From Flavobacterium limi (GTDB lineage: Bacteria; Bacteroidota; Bacteroidia; Flavobacteriales; Flavobacteriaceae): DNA of 64,000 nt. Below are positions 18,551-26,456 of the stretch, in pieces (position 1 is the stretch's first letter; each line of letters begins with the position of its first letter). The notes under the pieces were generated by a model. It worked only from the letters and a program-made list of their open reading frames with translations, searched no databases and was not told where the DNA came from. The translations under genes and the position numbers were made by a program. The stretch is from assembly GCF_010645075.1 (NCBI RefSeq), contig NZ_JAADZV010000002.1, forward strand, positions 372,001-436,000, in the 5' to 3' direction.

Positions 18551-19102
18551 ATGAAATTATTTATAAAATTTGATATTAATACAATTTGTACACTTTACCT
18601 AAAAGAAAAACTAGAAGAGCAAAACTTAAATTTTTCTACTTTGGGATTCGGAGAGATTGAACTTGAGGATAATCTTAGCATTGAAGCATTAGATAAACTT
18701 AAAAATAATTTAGAGCCATTTGGTTTTGAAGTTGTAGAAAATCAAAAAAGTGTTTTAGTTCAAAAAATAAAGGACGCTATAATTGAATTGGTATATACTG
18801 ATGACAACAATAATTATAAAAGTTCAGCGTATTTAGCTGACAAATTAAACCACAGTTATGGTTATTTATCAAACGTATTTTCTGAAGTAACCTATTCATC
18901 TATTGAGAATTTTATAATTATTCAAAAAATTGAAAGAGCAAAACAATTGATGATTGTAAATGAAATGAGTTTAACCGAAATTGCTTTTTTACTGAATTAC
19001 TCGAGTGTGGCACATCTAAGTACACAGTTTAAAAACACGACAGGAATAACCCCGTCAGCATTTCTGAGAATTATTAAAAAACGAAGAGAGAATTTAAAAT
19101 AA
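18551..19102 (+). CDS. AraC family transcriptional regulator with small N-terminal domain
   Basis: 183-residue DNA-binding protein. The C-terminal two-HTH AraC domain (about 80-178) shows YLADKLNHSYGYLSNVFSEV for the first helix-turn-helix, IQKIERAKQLM, then MSLTEIAFLLNYSSVAHLS and FKNTTGITPSAFLRI for the second. The N-terminal 70 residues (MKLFIKFDINTICTLYLKEKL) lack the cupin usual in sugar regulators and instead look like a small alpha/beta sensor fold, reminiscent of HMA-type domains. It precedes a response regulator by 19 bp and a histidine kinase, so it probably acts in the same circuit. A TATCTTTA at 18527-18534 is a weak -7 candidate. Confidence 0.88.
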   Translation: MKLFIKFDINTICTLYLKEKLEEQNLNFSTLGFGEIELEDNLSIEALDKLKNNLEPFGFEVVENQKSVLVQKIKDAIIELVYTDDNNNYKSSAYLADKLNHSYGYLSNVFSEVTYSSIENFIIIQKIERAKQLMIVNEMSLTEIAFLLNYSSVAHLSTQFKNTTGITPSAFLRIIKKRRENLK

Positions 19103-19121
19103 AAACCAAATACCTAAATCA

Positions 19122-19571
19122 ATGCAAAAAAACGCATTACACATTTTACTCGCCGATGACGACGAAGACGACAGACTTTTCTTTAAGGATGCTTTTGAAG
19201 AAGTAAAAGTTCAAACCAAAGTTGAATTTGTTTTTGATGGTTTGCAGTTAATGGAACATTTAATGAATCCTGACACCAAATTGCCGGATATCTTGTTTCT
19301 GGATTTGAACATGCCTAAAAAAACAGGAAAAGAATGTTTGATAGAAATTAAAAAAACAGAACATCTCAAAAACCTTATAATTGCAATTTATTCTACATCT
19401 TCTTCAGATGAGGATATTGAAGACACTTTTATTGAAGGCGCTAATATTTATATCAAAAAACCAAGTGATTTTAATGCACTTAAAAAAATTATTAATGAAG
19501 TTATAACGCTGAATTGGCATTATCATACATCAGGTTTAAACCGTGATAATTTCCTGTTAAGTCTTAAATAA
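19122..19571 (+). CDS. Single-domain response regulator (receiver only)
   Basis: 149-residue CheY-like receiver with no output domain. It has the acidic triad in HILLADDDEDD, the phosphoacceptor Asp in ILFLDLNMPKKTGKE, Ser/Thr in YSTSSS and the conserved Lys in YIKKPSDF. It belongs to the RCP1-like class that usually relays phosphate with PAS-type hybrid or simple kinases. It lies between the AraC-type gene and the kinase, with 11 bp to the kinase, so the kinase is its likely partner. Confidence 0.95.
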   Translation: MQKNALHILLADDDEDDRLFFKDAFEEVKVQTKVEFVFDGLQLMEHLMNPDTKLPDILFLDLNMPKKTGKECLIEIKKTEHLKNLIIAIYSTSSSDEDIEDTFIEGANIYIKKPSDFNALKKIINEVITLNWHYHTSGLNRDNFLLSLK

Positions 19572-19582
19572 TTACAATAATA

Positions 19583-21370
19583 ATGAAATGGATTCCTAAG
19601 TTTAATTCCTCAAATTATTTGAGAGTTATTTTTATAATAGCTATTTTCATTTTACTTTTTCTTTCATCAATAGCTTACAAACATAACCGGGATCTAAACG
19701 AATCCAGCAAGCTGCTCATGCATACCTATGAAATAAACATAGAGCTTGAGCGGCTTATATCTGCCATTAAGGATGCAGAAACAGGCCAGCGAGGTTATAT
19801 GATTACCCGCAATCACCGGTTCCTTACTCCTTATCTTTTTTCACGCGATAAGGTAAACACTTCTTTTATTGCCTTAAAAAAACTTACCGCAGATAATCCC
19901 GAACAGAAAAAAAACCTCGAAAAAATATACAAACTGATCATCCAGCGTTATATTTCGTTTGAAAACTGTTTAAAATATAGTGCGCCGGAAACTTATGACA
20001 AAAGAAAATTAGACAATCATATGTTTGGAGGCCGTATTTTAATGGAAAACATCCGTTTTAAAGTAGATGAAATGAATGATATAGAAAAAACTTTTTTAAA
20101 TAAGAGTTTGAAAAAATATGATCAGGAAATTTCTTTGGGCCCAATTCTTTCAATTTCATTATTTTTAGTTGCTTTAATTTTCATTTTTTTGGCATACAGA
20201 AAAATAAGCCGCGACCTCGAACGATTAAAAATATACAACAAAAAACTTTTGATTTCATCTGGATTAATGGCAGAATCCGAAGCTATTGGCAAATTTAGTA
20301 CCTGGCAATGGGATTTGGATACGGATAAAATCGACTATTCTGACAATCAATTTCGCCTTTTAGGTTTTTTACCTAATTCTTTTGTTCCAAACAAGGACAG
20401 CTTCATAAATTTTGTACATCCGGAAGATAAAGACATTATAGCAGCATCTATAGAGGGCATAATCAACAATAAAGAACTGCCATTTACCTATTATAAAATT
20501 ATTCTGCCAAACAACGAAATCAGGCATTTTAAATCAACCGGGAAATTACTTGTAGACCAAAATGGCAGCAATATTTTATTGGGAATAAATTTTGACATTA
20601 CCGATGAACATTTATTAAACATTAAACTTCAGGAACGAAACAATGAACTTGAAAAAAGCAATAAGGAACTTGCGTCGTTTAATCATGTAGCCAGTCATGA
20701 TTTACAGGAACCGCTTAGAAAGATTCAAACTTTCATTTCAAGAATTTCTGAAGCTGACAAAGCAGTTCTTTCTGACAGTGCAAAAGAATATATTATAAAA
20801 GTAGAAACATCAGCCAAAAGAATGCGTGTTTTGATTGATGATTTATTATTATTTTCCAGAACGAATACCACCAAAAAAGAATTCGTAAAATCTAATCTTA
20901 ATGAATTACTGGAAAATGCCAAATCAGAACTGGCTGTCATTATCGATGAAAAAAAAGGAAATCTGAAAGTTACAGCAAAGCTGCCTAAACTGGAAGTAAT
21001 TCCTTATCAGATAGAACAACTTTTTATTAACTTAATTGGAAATTCCTTAAAATACAGTAAACCGCAAACCGCTCCGCAAATTACTATTAATTGTGAAGAG
21101 GTTTTATCGAACGAATATCCTGAAATTATGGAACAGCCTTTTAAAAAATTCTATAAAATCACTTTTACGGATAACGGAATGGGATTTGACCCTCAATTTA
21201 AAGACAATATTTTTGTATTATTTCAAAGACTTCACTCCAAAACCGATTATCCGGGTACCGGTATCGGATTAGCAATTTGCAAAAAAATTGTTGAGAACCA
21301 CAAAGGACATATTATTGCAGACAGTGAACCGGGCAAAGGCTCCGTGTTTACAGTGTTTCTTCCTGAATAA
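19583..21370 (+). CDS. CHASE3-PAS sensor histidine kinase
   Basis: 595-residue inner-membrane kinase. TM1 is at about 14-30, followed by an extracytoplasmic CHASE3 domain (about 35-175; KDAETGQRGYMITRNHRFL is its hallmark). TM2 is at about 191-209, and a PAS domain at about 235-345 has WDLDTDKIDYSDNQFRLLG. The HisKA motif ASFNHVASHDLQEPLRKIQ has the phosphorylated His. HATPase_c motifs are NLIGNSLKYS (N box), DNGMGFDP (G1) and GTGIGLAICKKIVENHKG (G2). A complete kinase. The neighbours suggest it signals to the single-domain regulator at 19122. Confidence 0.95.
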   Translation: MKWIPKFNSSNYLRVIFIIAIFILLFLSSIAYKHNRDLNESSKLLMHTYEINIELERLISAIKDAETGQRGYMITRNHRFLTPYLFSRDKVNTSFIALKKLTADNPEQKKNLEKIYKLIIQRYISFENCLKYSAPETYDKRKLDNHMFGGRILMENIRFKVDEMNDIEKTFLNKSLKKYDQEISLGPILSISLFLVALIFIFLAYRKISRDLERLKIYNKKLLISSGLMAESEAIGKFSTWQWDLDTDKIDYSDNQFRLLGFLPNSFVPNKDSFINFVHPEDKDIIAASIEGIINNKELPFTYYKIILPNNEIRHFKSTGKLLVDQNGSNILLGINFDITDEHLLNIKLQERNNELEKSNKELASFNHVASHDLQEPLRKIQTFISRISEADKAVLSDSAKEYIIKVETSAKRMRVLIDDLLLFSRTNTTKKEFVKSNLNELLENAKSELAVIIDEKKGNLKVTAKLPKLEVIPYQIEQLFINLIGNSLKYSKPQTAPQITINCEEVLSNEYPEIMEQPFKKFYKITFTDNGMGFDPQFKDNIFVLFQRLHSKTDYPGTGIGLAICKKIVENHKGHIIADSEPGKGSVFTVFLPE

Positions 21371-21391
21371 CACTTCAAAAAACAACCTCAT

Positions 21392-21440
21392 AAAAACGTT
21401 ATATTTTTCCATAATGGGAATTATATAACGTTTCTTTTTT
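21392..21440 (+). terminator. Terminator after histidine kinase gene
   Basis: Inverted repeat AAACGTTATAT/ATATAACGTTT (21394-21404 with 21423-21433) followed by CTTTTTT. Confidence 0.85.
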
Positions 21441-21510
21441 ATGCTGTAAAGCAAAACTTACTATTCGTTAGCATCTTTGTAATGTAATAATGAAGTAACT
21501 ATTTAAACAG

Positions 21511-22071
21511 ATGTCCTCATCAAAACCATTGTTTTTTAAAGCTATTTTTTTTGTGATTTTGATTTTAGCAATTTCATCTTGTAACAAGAAGAAAAATCCA
21601 GAAAATAAAAACAATAAATACGTTCTTACAAAAGATCCGGAAGAAATTGAAGCTTATTTTTTTGTAGCAACTTCAAAAACGACAAAATCGATTATTTCAA
21701 AAAGTCAGCTGGTACAACAGAAAAGTCTACAAACCTCTGTAAAAGATATCAGCATACAAATTGAAAACAGTCAAAACAAGTTGCTTCAGGAAATCAATAA
21801 AATAGCCGTTCAAAAACTTATCATTATTAATGAAATAAATGCAACGGTTACTAATAAAGATGTTTATGAGCTTAAAAGCCAAAAGAATACTGATTTTGAT
21901 AAGGCTTACTTAAATTCTGTTTCAAAATCGTTATCAGAAACGATTAGATTATTTGAATCTATCGCAAATGAAACAAACGACACTGTAATATTAAAATTAG
22001 TTACTCATTATTTACCAAAACAATACGAAATTTTAAGACAAACAGAGAAAATTAAAAAAACAATTAATTAA
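21511..22071 (+). CDS. Hypothetical lipoprotein
   Basis: 186 residues. The signal sequence ends in a lipobox (LAISSCNKKKNP), so Cys24 is probably lipidated. The mature part is Lys/Gln/Asn-rich and helical (QTSVKDISIQIENSQNKLL), with no recognised domain. It leads the second half of the stress/envelope cluster, 31 bp before the small outer-membrane barrel gene. A weak -7-like CATCTTTG at 21472-21479 lies 31 bp before its start. Confidence 0.72.
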   Translation: MSSSKPLFFKAIFFVILILAISSCNKKKNPENKNNKYVLTKDPEEIEAYFFVATSKTTKSIISKSQLVQQKSLQTSVKDISIQIENSQNKLLQEINKIAVQKLIIINEINATVTNKDVYELKSQKNTDFDKAYLNSVSKSLSETIRLFESIANETNDTVILKLVTHYLPKQYEILRQTEKIKKTIN

Positions 22072-22101
22072 AATTAGAATTATTAACTAAATTTTTAAAT
22101 T

Positions 22102-22752
22102 ATGAAAATGCAATCAAATTTTTTATACGCCTTATCTCTTTTTATGATGACTTCATTTGGAATAGTATCTGCTCAGAGCAGTACAGTAGTAGGGCCTGAA
22201 TTCGGTATTAAAGGGGGTGTTAATATGTCAAACTTATATTCCGACTCTGACGATATTGATGACGAAAATGCACTATGGGGCTTCAATGCCGGGGTTTTTG
22301 CAGCCTTTCCAATAGCTGACAACGTATTTATTCAGCCAGAGATTTTATATACTACAAAAGGTGCTGAATTAGATTACAACTTCGCTGGTGTTGAGGGAAC
22401 TAATAAATTTAGACTTAATTATATCGAAGTTCCTTTATTAGTAAGATTTAATCTGACTGAAAACTTTAATATTCATGTTGGTGGTTATGCCTCTTATTTA
22501 GTAAATGCTAAATTATCCGGAGAAGGAGATGTTGAATTTGATGATGAATTAGATGCAGACGATTTCGAAAGATTTGATGCCGGTTTATCTGCAGGTGTCG
22601 GCGTAGACTTCAATCCAATCAGTATCGGACTACGTTACAACTACGGATTAACAACAATAGGTAAAGAAAGAGACTTTGCAGGAACAAACTACACTTTTCC
22701 AGATGCTAAGAACAGCAACTTAAGCTTATACCTGGCTTATAAATTAAACTAA
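22102..22752 (+). CDS. Small outer-membrane beta-barrel (PorT-like) protein
   Basis: 216 residues. A signal peptide (to about residue 24, ending VSAQS) precedes an eight-stranded-type barrel of the OMP_b-brl class: FGIKGGVNMSNLY, FIQPEILYTTKGAEL, NYIEVPLLVRFNLTENF, VGVDFNPISIGLRYNYGL, and a final strand LSLYLAYKLN. Acidic loops (DSDDIDDENA, DDELDADDFERFD) face outward in such folds and may bind cations. Role unknown; the context suggests an envelope-stress function. Confidence 0.88.
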   Translation: MKMQSNFLYALSLFMMTSFGIVSAQSSTVVGPEFGIKGGVNMSNLYSDSDDIDDENALWGFNAGVFAAFPIADNVFIQPEILYTTKGAELDYNFAGVEGTNKFRLNYIEVPLLVRFNLTENFNIHVGGYASYLVNAKLSGEGDVEFDDELDADDFERFDAGLSAGVGVDFNPISIGLRYNYGLTTIGKERDFAGTNYTFPDAKNSNLSLYLAYKLN

Positions 22753-22787
22753 AAAACATCAATTATTAACCATAAACATCAAAAGCC

Positions 22788-22940
22788 ATGTCAAATTTAT
22801 TATATACAATCGCGGTTATTCTTGTCATTCTTTGGGCTTTAGGGTTCTTTGTATACAGCGCAGGAAGTATTATCCATATATTATTGGTGATTGCCATTAT
22901 AGCAATACTGTTCAGACTTATTAAAGGTCGTGAAATTTAA
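22788..22940 (+). CDS. lmo0937-family small membrane protein
   Basis: 50-residue protein starting MSNLLYTIAVILVILWALGF, with two hydrophobic helices separated by a short turn (VYSAGSIIH) and ending LFRLIKGREI. This matches the lmo0937-like/DUF5670 family of tiny two-helix inner-membrane proteins common in stress clusters. It lies 35 bp after the barrel gene and 50 bp before the YtxH gene. Confidence 0.85.
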   Translation: MSNLLYTIAVILVILWALGFFVYSAGSIIHILLVIAIIAILFRLIKGREI

Positions 22941-22990
22941 ATATCAAAATTATTAAAACAATTTATATTAATCTTTTTAAATCAAATATT

Positions 22991-23275
22991 ATGAAAACTA
23001 GTAGCACAATTTTAGGAATTTTAGGAGCTGCAGCGGCAGGAGCATTCATTGGTGTATTATTTGCACCGGACAAAGGTTCAGAAACCAGAAAAAAAATCAA
23101 AGATAAATCGAAAGATTACGGAGATAACCTTAAAGGAAAAGTAGATGGTATCTTAAGCTCAATCAGCTCAAATGGTAAAGACATCATTGAAGAAGGAAAA
23201 GCCAAATTCAATCAGGTTAAAGAAGACTTCAATTCTGTTAAAGACGAAGCAAAGGCTATTAAAACGAACTATTAA
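22991..23275 (+). CDS. YtxH domain-containing protein
   Basis: 94 residues. An N-terminal glycine-rich membrane segment (ILGILGAAAAGAFIGVLFAPDKGSETR) has the APxKGxETRxKI signature of YtxH proteins. A long charged amphipathic helix follows (KVDGILSSISSNGKDIIEE). YtxH genes are typically general-stress induced; molecular role unknown. Part of the run of four small envelope genes. Confidence 0.92.
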   Translation: MKTSSTILGILGAAAAGAFIGVLFAPDKGSETRKKIKDKSKDYGDNLKGKVDGILSSISSNGKDIIEEGKAKFNQVKEDFNSVKDEAKAIKTNY

Positions 23276-23309
23276 AATTGTCCTTCTCAAACCATAAATA
23301 CCAAATATC

Positions 23310-23669
23310 ATGGAAACTAATGCAACAACACCTGAAAACCTAAATCTTTATGAAAAAGCTGAAAATTATACTAAAACGAGTTTAGAATTAATCAAACTCA
23401 AAACAGTATCTGCCACTGCAGACGCATTGTCTACAGTAACATCAAGAATTGCAGTTGGAGCTGTTGTTGCATTTTTTACCCTTTTCCTTAATATTGGACT
23501 TAGCTTGTGGATTGGAAAAGCATTAGGGGAATATTATTATGGCTTTTTTATAATAGCACTCTTTTATTTAATTGTTGCTATTATACTACACAAAGCACAG
23601 CACAAACTCATTAAAACGCCTATTGGAAACATGATTGTTTCCAGCATTTTAAAAGACTCAAAAAACTGA
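23310..23669 (+). CDS. Holin-X (phage_holin_3_6-like) family membrane protein
   Basis: 119 residues with two transmembrane helices (about 49-67 and 75-93, separated by LGEYYYG) after an amphipathic N-terminal helix (AENYTKTSLELIKLKTVSAT). This is the pattern of 'phage holin family/putative Actinobacterial Holin-X' proteins, which are normally chromosomal and unrelated to lysis cassettes. No phage genes are nearby. Most likely an envelope-stress companion of the YtxH protein. Confidence 0.82.
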   Translation: METNATTPENLNLYEKAENYTKTSLELIKLKTVSATADALSTVTSRIAVGAVVAFFTLFLNIGLSLWIGKALGEYYYGFFIIALFYLIVAIILHKAQHKLIKTPIGNMIVSSILKDSKN

Positions 23670-23686
23670 TTTAGTAACTAAAAAAA

Positions 23687-24082
23687 ATGAATATTATGAA
23701 TATTTACACTATAGATACATTAAATCAGCAAATTAAACTTTTAGAAGAACAACAAGATAAAGAGTGGTTGGATATTAAAGAAGAAATAGGTGATATCAAA
23801 GAAAATTTAAAGCCTACCAACCTAATCCGAAATGCAGTTGGAGAACTTAATGAAGCGATTGGCTTAAAGAGTGAACTGGCGCAGTCTGCAATAAGTATTG
23901 GACTAGGTTATCTGGCAAAAAAGCTGGTAGTAGGAAAAACCGATTCAACATTCAAAAATATATTTGGATCAATATTGCAGCTGGCAGTAACAACTTTGGT
24001 AGCTAAACGACCTGAACCTGAACACTCAGAACCTGAATATTCAGAAAAGGAATTATCACAAGATGAATCATTTGAAGAGTAA
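23687..24082 (+). CDS. Hypothetical small protein with acidic tail
   Basis: 131 residues; the start could also be the second Met (23696). An N-terminal amphipathic helix (DTLNQQIKLLEEQQDKEW) precedes a weakly hydrophobic segment (AISIGLGYLAKKLVVG, then FKNIFGSILQLAVTTLVAK). The C-terminal tail is Glu/Ser/Pro-rich (PEPEHSEPEYSEKELS). Probably a peripheral membrane protein of the same cluster. Similar genes follow holin-X genes in Flavobacterium-like genomes, but I cannot assign a family. Confidence 0.7.
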   Translation: MNIMNIYTIDTLNQQIKLLEEQQDKEWLDIKEEIGDIKENLKPTNLIRNAVGELNEAIGLKSELAQSAISIGLGYLAKKLVVGKTDSTFKNIFGSILQLAVTTLVAKRPEPEHSEPEYSEKELSQDESFEE

Positions 24083-24106
24083 TTGTATAACTTAAATACA
24101 ACTATT

Positions 24107-24205
24107 ATGGAAAAGATAAACGAAATAATAATCAAAAATGGTGTTTACATTTACTCAAATTTCTATAAATGTTTTGAATATACAAGAGTATTTTTAGGTA
24201 TCTAA
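24107..24205 (+). CDS. Possible 32-aa small protein
   Basis: Short ORF starting MEKINEIIIKNGVYIYSNFY and ending RVFLGI, 24 bp after the preceding gene and preceded by an A-rich leader like its neighbours. It could be the last small gene of the cluster or chance. No homologue is recognised. Confidence 0.35.
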   Translation: MEKINEIIIKNGVYIYSNFYKCFEYTRVFLGI

Positions 24206-24293
24206 CTCGTTTATACGTTTCTGCTATAACAAACGGTTAAACAGTTAATACCTCACTATAAATCTCTGTTTTGTTAAATAGAGCCTTACAAGA

Positions 24294-24330
24294 AAAAGCA
24301 AAGTTTACATTAGTGAACTTTGCTTTTTTG
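24294..24330 (+). terminator. Terminator of the stress/envelope cluster
   Basis: Stem GCAAAGTT/AACTTTGC (24298-24305 with 24316-24323) followed by TTTTTT. A-rich on the left, so it may act in both directions. Confidence 0.85.
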
Positions 24331-24334
24331 CATT

Positions 24335-24371
24335 AAAAAAGCCGAACTTAAAATAATAAGTTCGGCCTTTT
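24335..24371 (-). terminator. Terminator of prfA (bidirectional)
   Basis: 10-bp stem GCCGAACTTA/TAAGTTCGGC (24341-24350 with 24357-24366), with a T-run on either strand. It directly follows the prfA stop. Confidence 0.9.
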
Positions 24372-24396
24372 TATGATAGTATTAGAAGCAAAAAAA

Positions 24397-25473
24397 TTAA
24401 TACACTTCAGAAGCTTCCTTCAGTTTCTCCATATTATTTACCAATTGAAGTTCAGCAACAATCTTCTGGATATCACCATTCATTATATTTCCTAAATCGT
24501 AAAGTGTAAGACCAATTCGATGATCTGTTACACGTCCTTGTGCATAATTGTAAGTACGGATTTTAGCAGAACGGTCACCCGAACTCACCTGAGAAGTACG
24601 TTTAGAAGCATCTTCAGCTTCTTTCTTTGCCAATTCCATTTCGTACAAACGAGAACGTAAAACCGTTAATGCTTTGTCTTTATTTTTATGCTGTGATTTC
24701 TGATCCTGACATTGTGCTACTAATCCAGTTGGAATGTGCGTTAAACGTACAGCAGATTTTGTAGTATTTACCGACTGTCCTCCAGGTCCAGATGAACAGA
24801 AAAAATCCACACGAACATCATTCATATCAATCTGCACATCAAACTCTTCCGCTTCAGGCAAAACCATTACAGTCGCAGCCGATGTATGTACACGTCCCTG
24901 AGTTTCCGTCTGCGGAACACGCTGAACACGGTGAACCCCTGCTTCAAACTTCAAAGTTCCATAAACATCTTCTCCCGAAACCTCAAAAATAACCTCCTTG
25001 AAACCTCCCGAAGTTCCTTCGTTCATATCCACAACAGAAGTTCTCCATCCTTGAGACTCACAATATTTAGTATACATTCTAAACAAGTCCCCTGCAAAAA
25101 TACTAGCTTCGTCCCCACCCGTTCCGGCGCGAATCTCCACCATAACATTTTTAGCATCTTCCGGATCTTTAGGAATCAGCATAAATTTAATTTCCTCCTC
25201 CAGTTGCGGCAAACGTTCTTTTGCTTCATCCAGCTGCATTTTGGCCATTTCGACCATATCAGCATCGCTTCCGTCAGCAATGATTTCGTTTGCTTCGTCA
25301 ATATTGGCTAAAACAAGAATGTATTCTTCTCTCTTTTCAACCAAAGCTTTGATGCTTTTATATTCCTGATTAAGCTGTACATATCGTTTTTGATCCGCAA
25401 TAACATCCGGCTGAATAATCAAATCCGAGATCTCATCAAAACGCTGCTTTACATATTGAAGTCTGTCTAACAT
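24397..25473 (-). CDS. prfA: Peptide chain release factor 1
   Basis: 358-residue RF1, which recognises UAA/UAG and releases peptides on the ribosome. Seen: an N-terminal helical domain; [21 protein letters not shown]; the peptidyl-hydrolysis GGQ loop [17 protein letters not shown] (GGQ about 231-233); and the C-terminal [16 protein letters not shown]. The stop-codon tripeptide position, PAT or PVT in many species, reads PQT here (about 187-189, [14 protein letters not shown]). Length and RTYN motif identify RF1 rather than RF2. Monocistronic, with a terminator 26 bp downstream. Confidence 0.97.
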   Translation of the reverse strand: MLDRLQYVKQRFDEISDLIIQPDVIADQKRYVQLNQEYKSIKALVEKREEYILVLANIDEANEIIADGSDADMVEMAKMQLDEAKERLPQLEEEIKFMLIPKDPEDAKNVMVEIRAGTGGDEASIFAGDLFRMYTKYCESQGWRTSVVDMNEGTSGGFKEVIFEVSGEDVYGTLKFEAGVHRVQRVPQTETQGRVHTSAATVMVLPEAEEFDVQIDMNDVRVDFFCSSGPGGQSVNTTKSAVRLTHIPTGLVAQCQDQKSQHKNKDKALTVLRSRLYEMELAKKEAEDASKRTSQVSSGDRSAKIRTYNYAQGRVTDHRIGLTLYDLGNIMNGDIQKIVAELQLVNNMEKLKEASEVY

Positions 25474-25550
25474 TTTCTTTTCCTTTTATTGGACTGCAAA
25501 ATTACGAAAAATAGTTGATAGTTAAAAGTTGTTCTTTTGATGGTTTTTTC

Positions 25551-25661
25551 GGGAGCCAATTCCTGCTATTCGCTATATCTTTTTAGGCAGAAGTTTTTCG
25601 GTTTTGGTTAAGATATTTTCGTTTGCCTAAAAAGAATGCCGCTGCTATCAGGGCTAGGAGT
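25551..25661. repeat. Palindromic intergenic repeat (REP-like)
   Basis: A perfect 11-bp inner inverted repeat CTTTTTAGGCA/TGCCTAAAAAG (25579-25589 with 25624-25634) is nested in imperfect outer arms: CCTGCTATTCGCTATAT on the left, GCCGCTGCTATCAGGGCTAGG on the right. From memory, similar palindromes with the CCTGATAGCAGCGGCAT-type arm recur in Flavobacterium intergenic regions. Only one copy is in this window. Confidence 0.6.
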
Positions 25662-25760
25662 TTTTCAATTTAACAAATGTACCCGATTCGAACTATATTG
25701 CAGTAAGACCTAATTATAATTTATAAAAGTTTTTCCTATTATTAGCAAAATTAATTATTA

Positions 25761-26100
25761 ACAAGTTATAGGTACTTAAAACAGTTAGATAATTTAATTG
25801 GAAATGCTTTATCTGGAACTGACATATTAAGATGACCTACCAATGGATAAAAACCCATTAATTGCTCTTTTCGAACTTTCAGGGTTTATAAACCGTATAA
25901 TGGGCAAATGTGGCGCATTAATAAAGAAATTTAATTGTGATGACATTAAATACATAATAGTAAACAAAGAATCTGAAATGATTGCTTTATTTGATGCTTT
26001 AGACTCTATGGATGACGTATTTTCTATCACCTAAATAAAAATATTGAAAACAAAAATAATTTCAACTCAACAGATATTAGAAGATTTTTAAAAGAAAAAC
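25761..26100 (+). pseudogene. Decayed gene remnant with at least two frameshifts
   Basis: Protein-like sequence runs through three frames: SYRYLKQLDNLIGNALSGTD in one; MDKNPLIALFELSGFINRI to about ALDSMDDVFSIT (25843-26034) in the next; then FYHLNKNIENKNNFNST and RRFLKEKL in a third. The middle piece alone would be a 63-residue ORF, but both flanks look like continuation. Family not recognised; the size and location before an inverted-repeat element would suit an orphan immunity-type gene, which is a guess. Confidence 0.5.
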
Positions 26101-26101
26101 T

Positions 26102-26237
26102 GCGTGCAACAGCCGTTTGGCAAGATTGGGGTATTAGGCTTAATTTAAAGATGGTTTCGTACTTGGAAAAATTTGTGTTTAATCGAAAAATCTCGCGTCT
26201 TTACTCCACAACCTCGCCAAGCGGCAAGACGTTGCGC
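26102..26237. repeat. Imperfect inverted repeat pair flanking about 75 bp
   Basis: Left arm GCGTGCAACAGCCGTTTGGC (26102-26121) continues CAAGATTGG. The reverse complement of the right arm (26207-26237) reads GCGCAACGTCTTGCCGCTTG then GCGAGGTTG, which aligns with a 5-nt gap. This looks like a small non-autonomous element or recombination scar beside the decayed gene. Confidence 0.45.
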
Positions 26238-26456
26238 AATTAAATTTGTAAAAATCTCAACTACCCGATAGCGCATTCTATGATAAAAAACAAATGTAAT
26301 TATAAAAATTAACAGGCAAATTTATATGTATTTATATATGGAGTTTGTCTGTTAATTACTGGAAAATACGACTTATAATTTTGCTTTTTATATTATTTTT
26401 TAATTAATTTAAAACCTTATTAAACCATATCCTGAGAAATCGCTAAAACCTTATTT

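Noticed and set aside
23310..23669. Prophage holin
   Set aside because: No endolysin, terminase, tail or integrase genes around; the family is commonly chromosomal in stress clusters.
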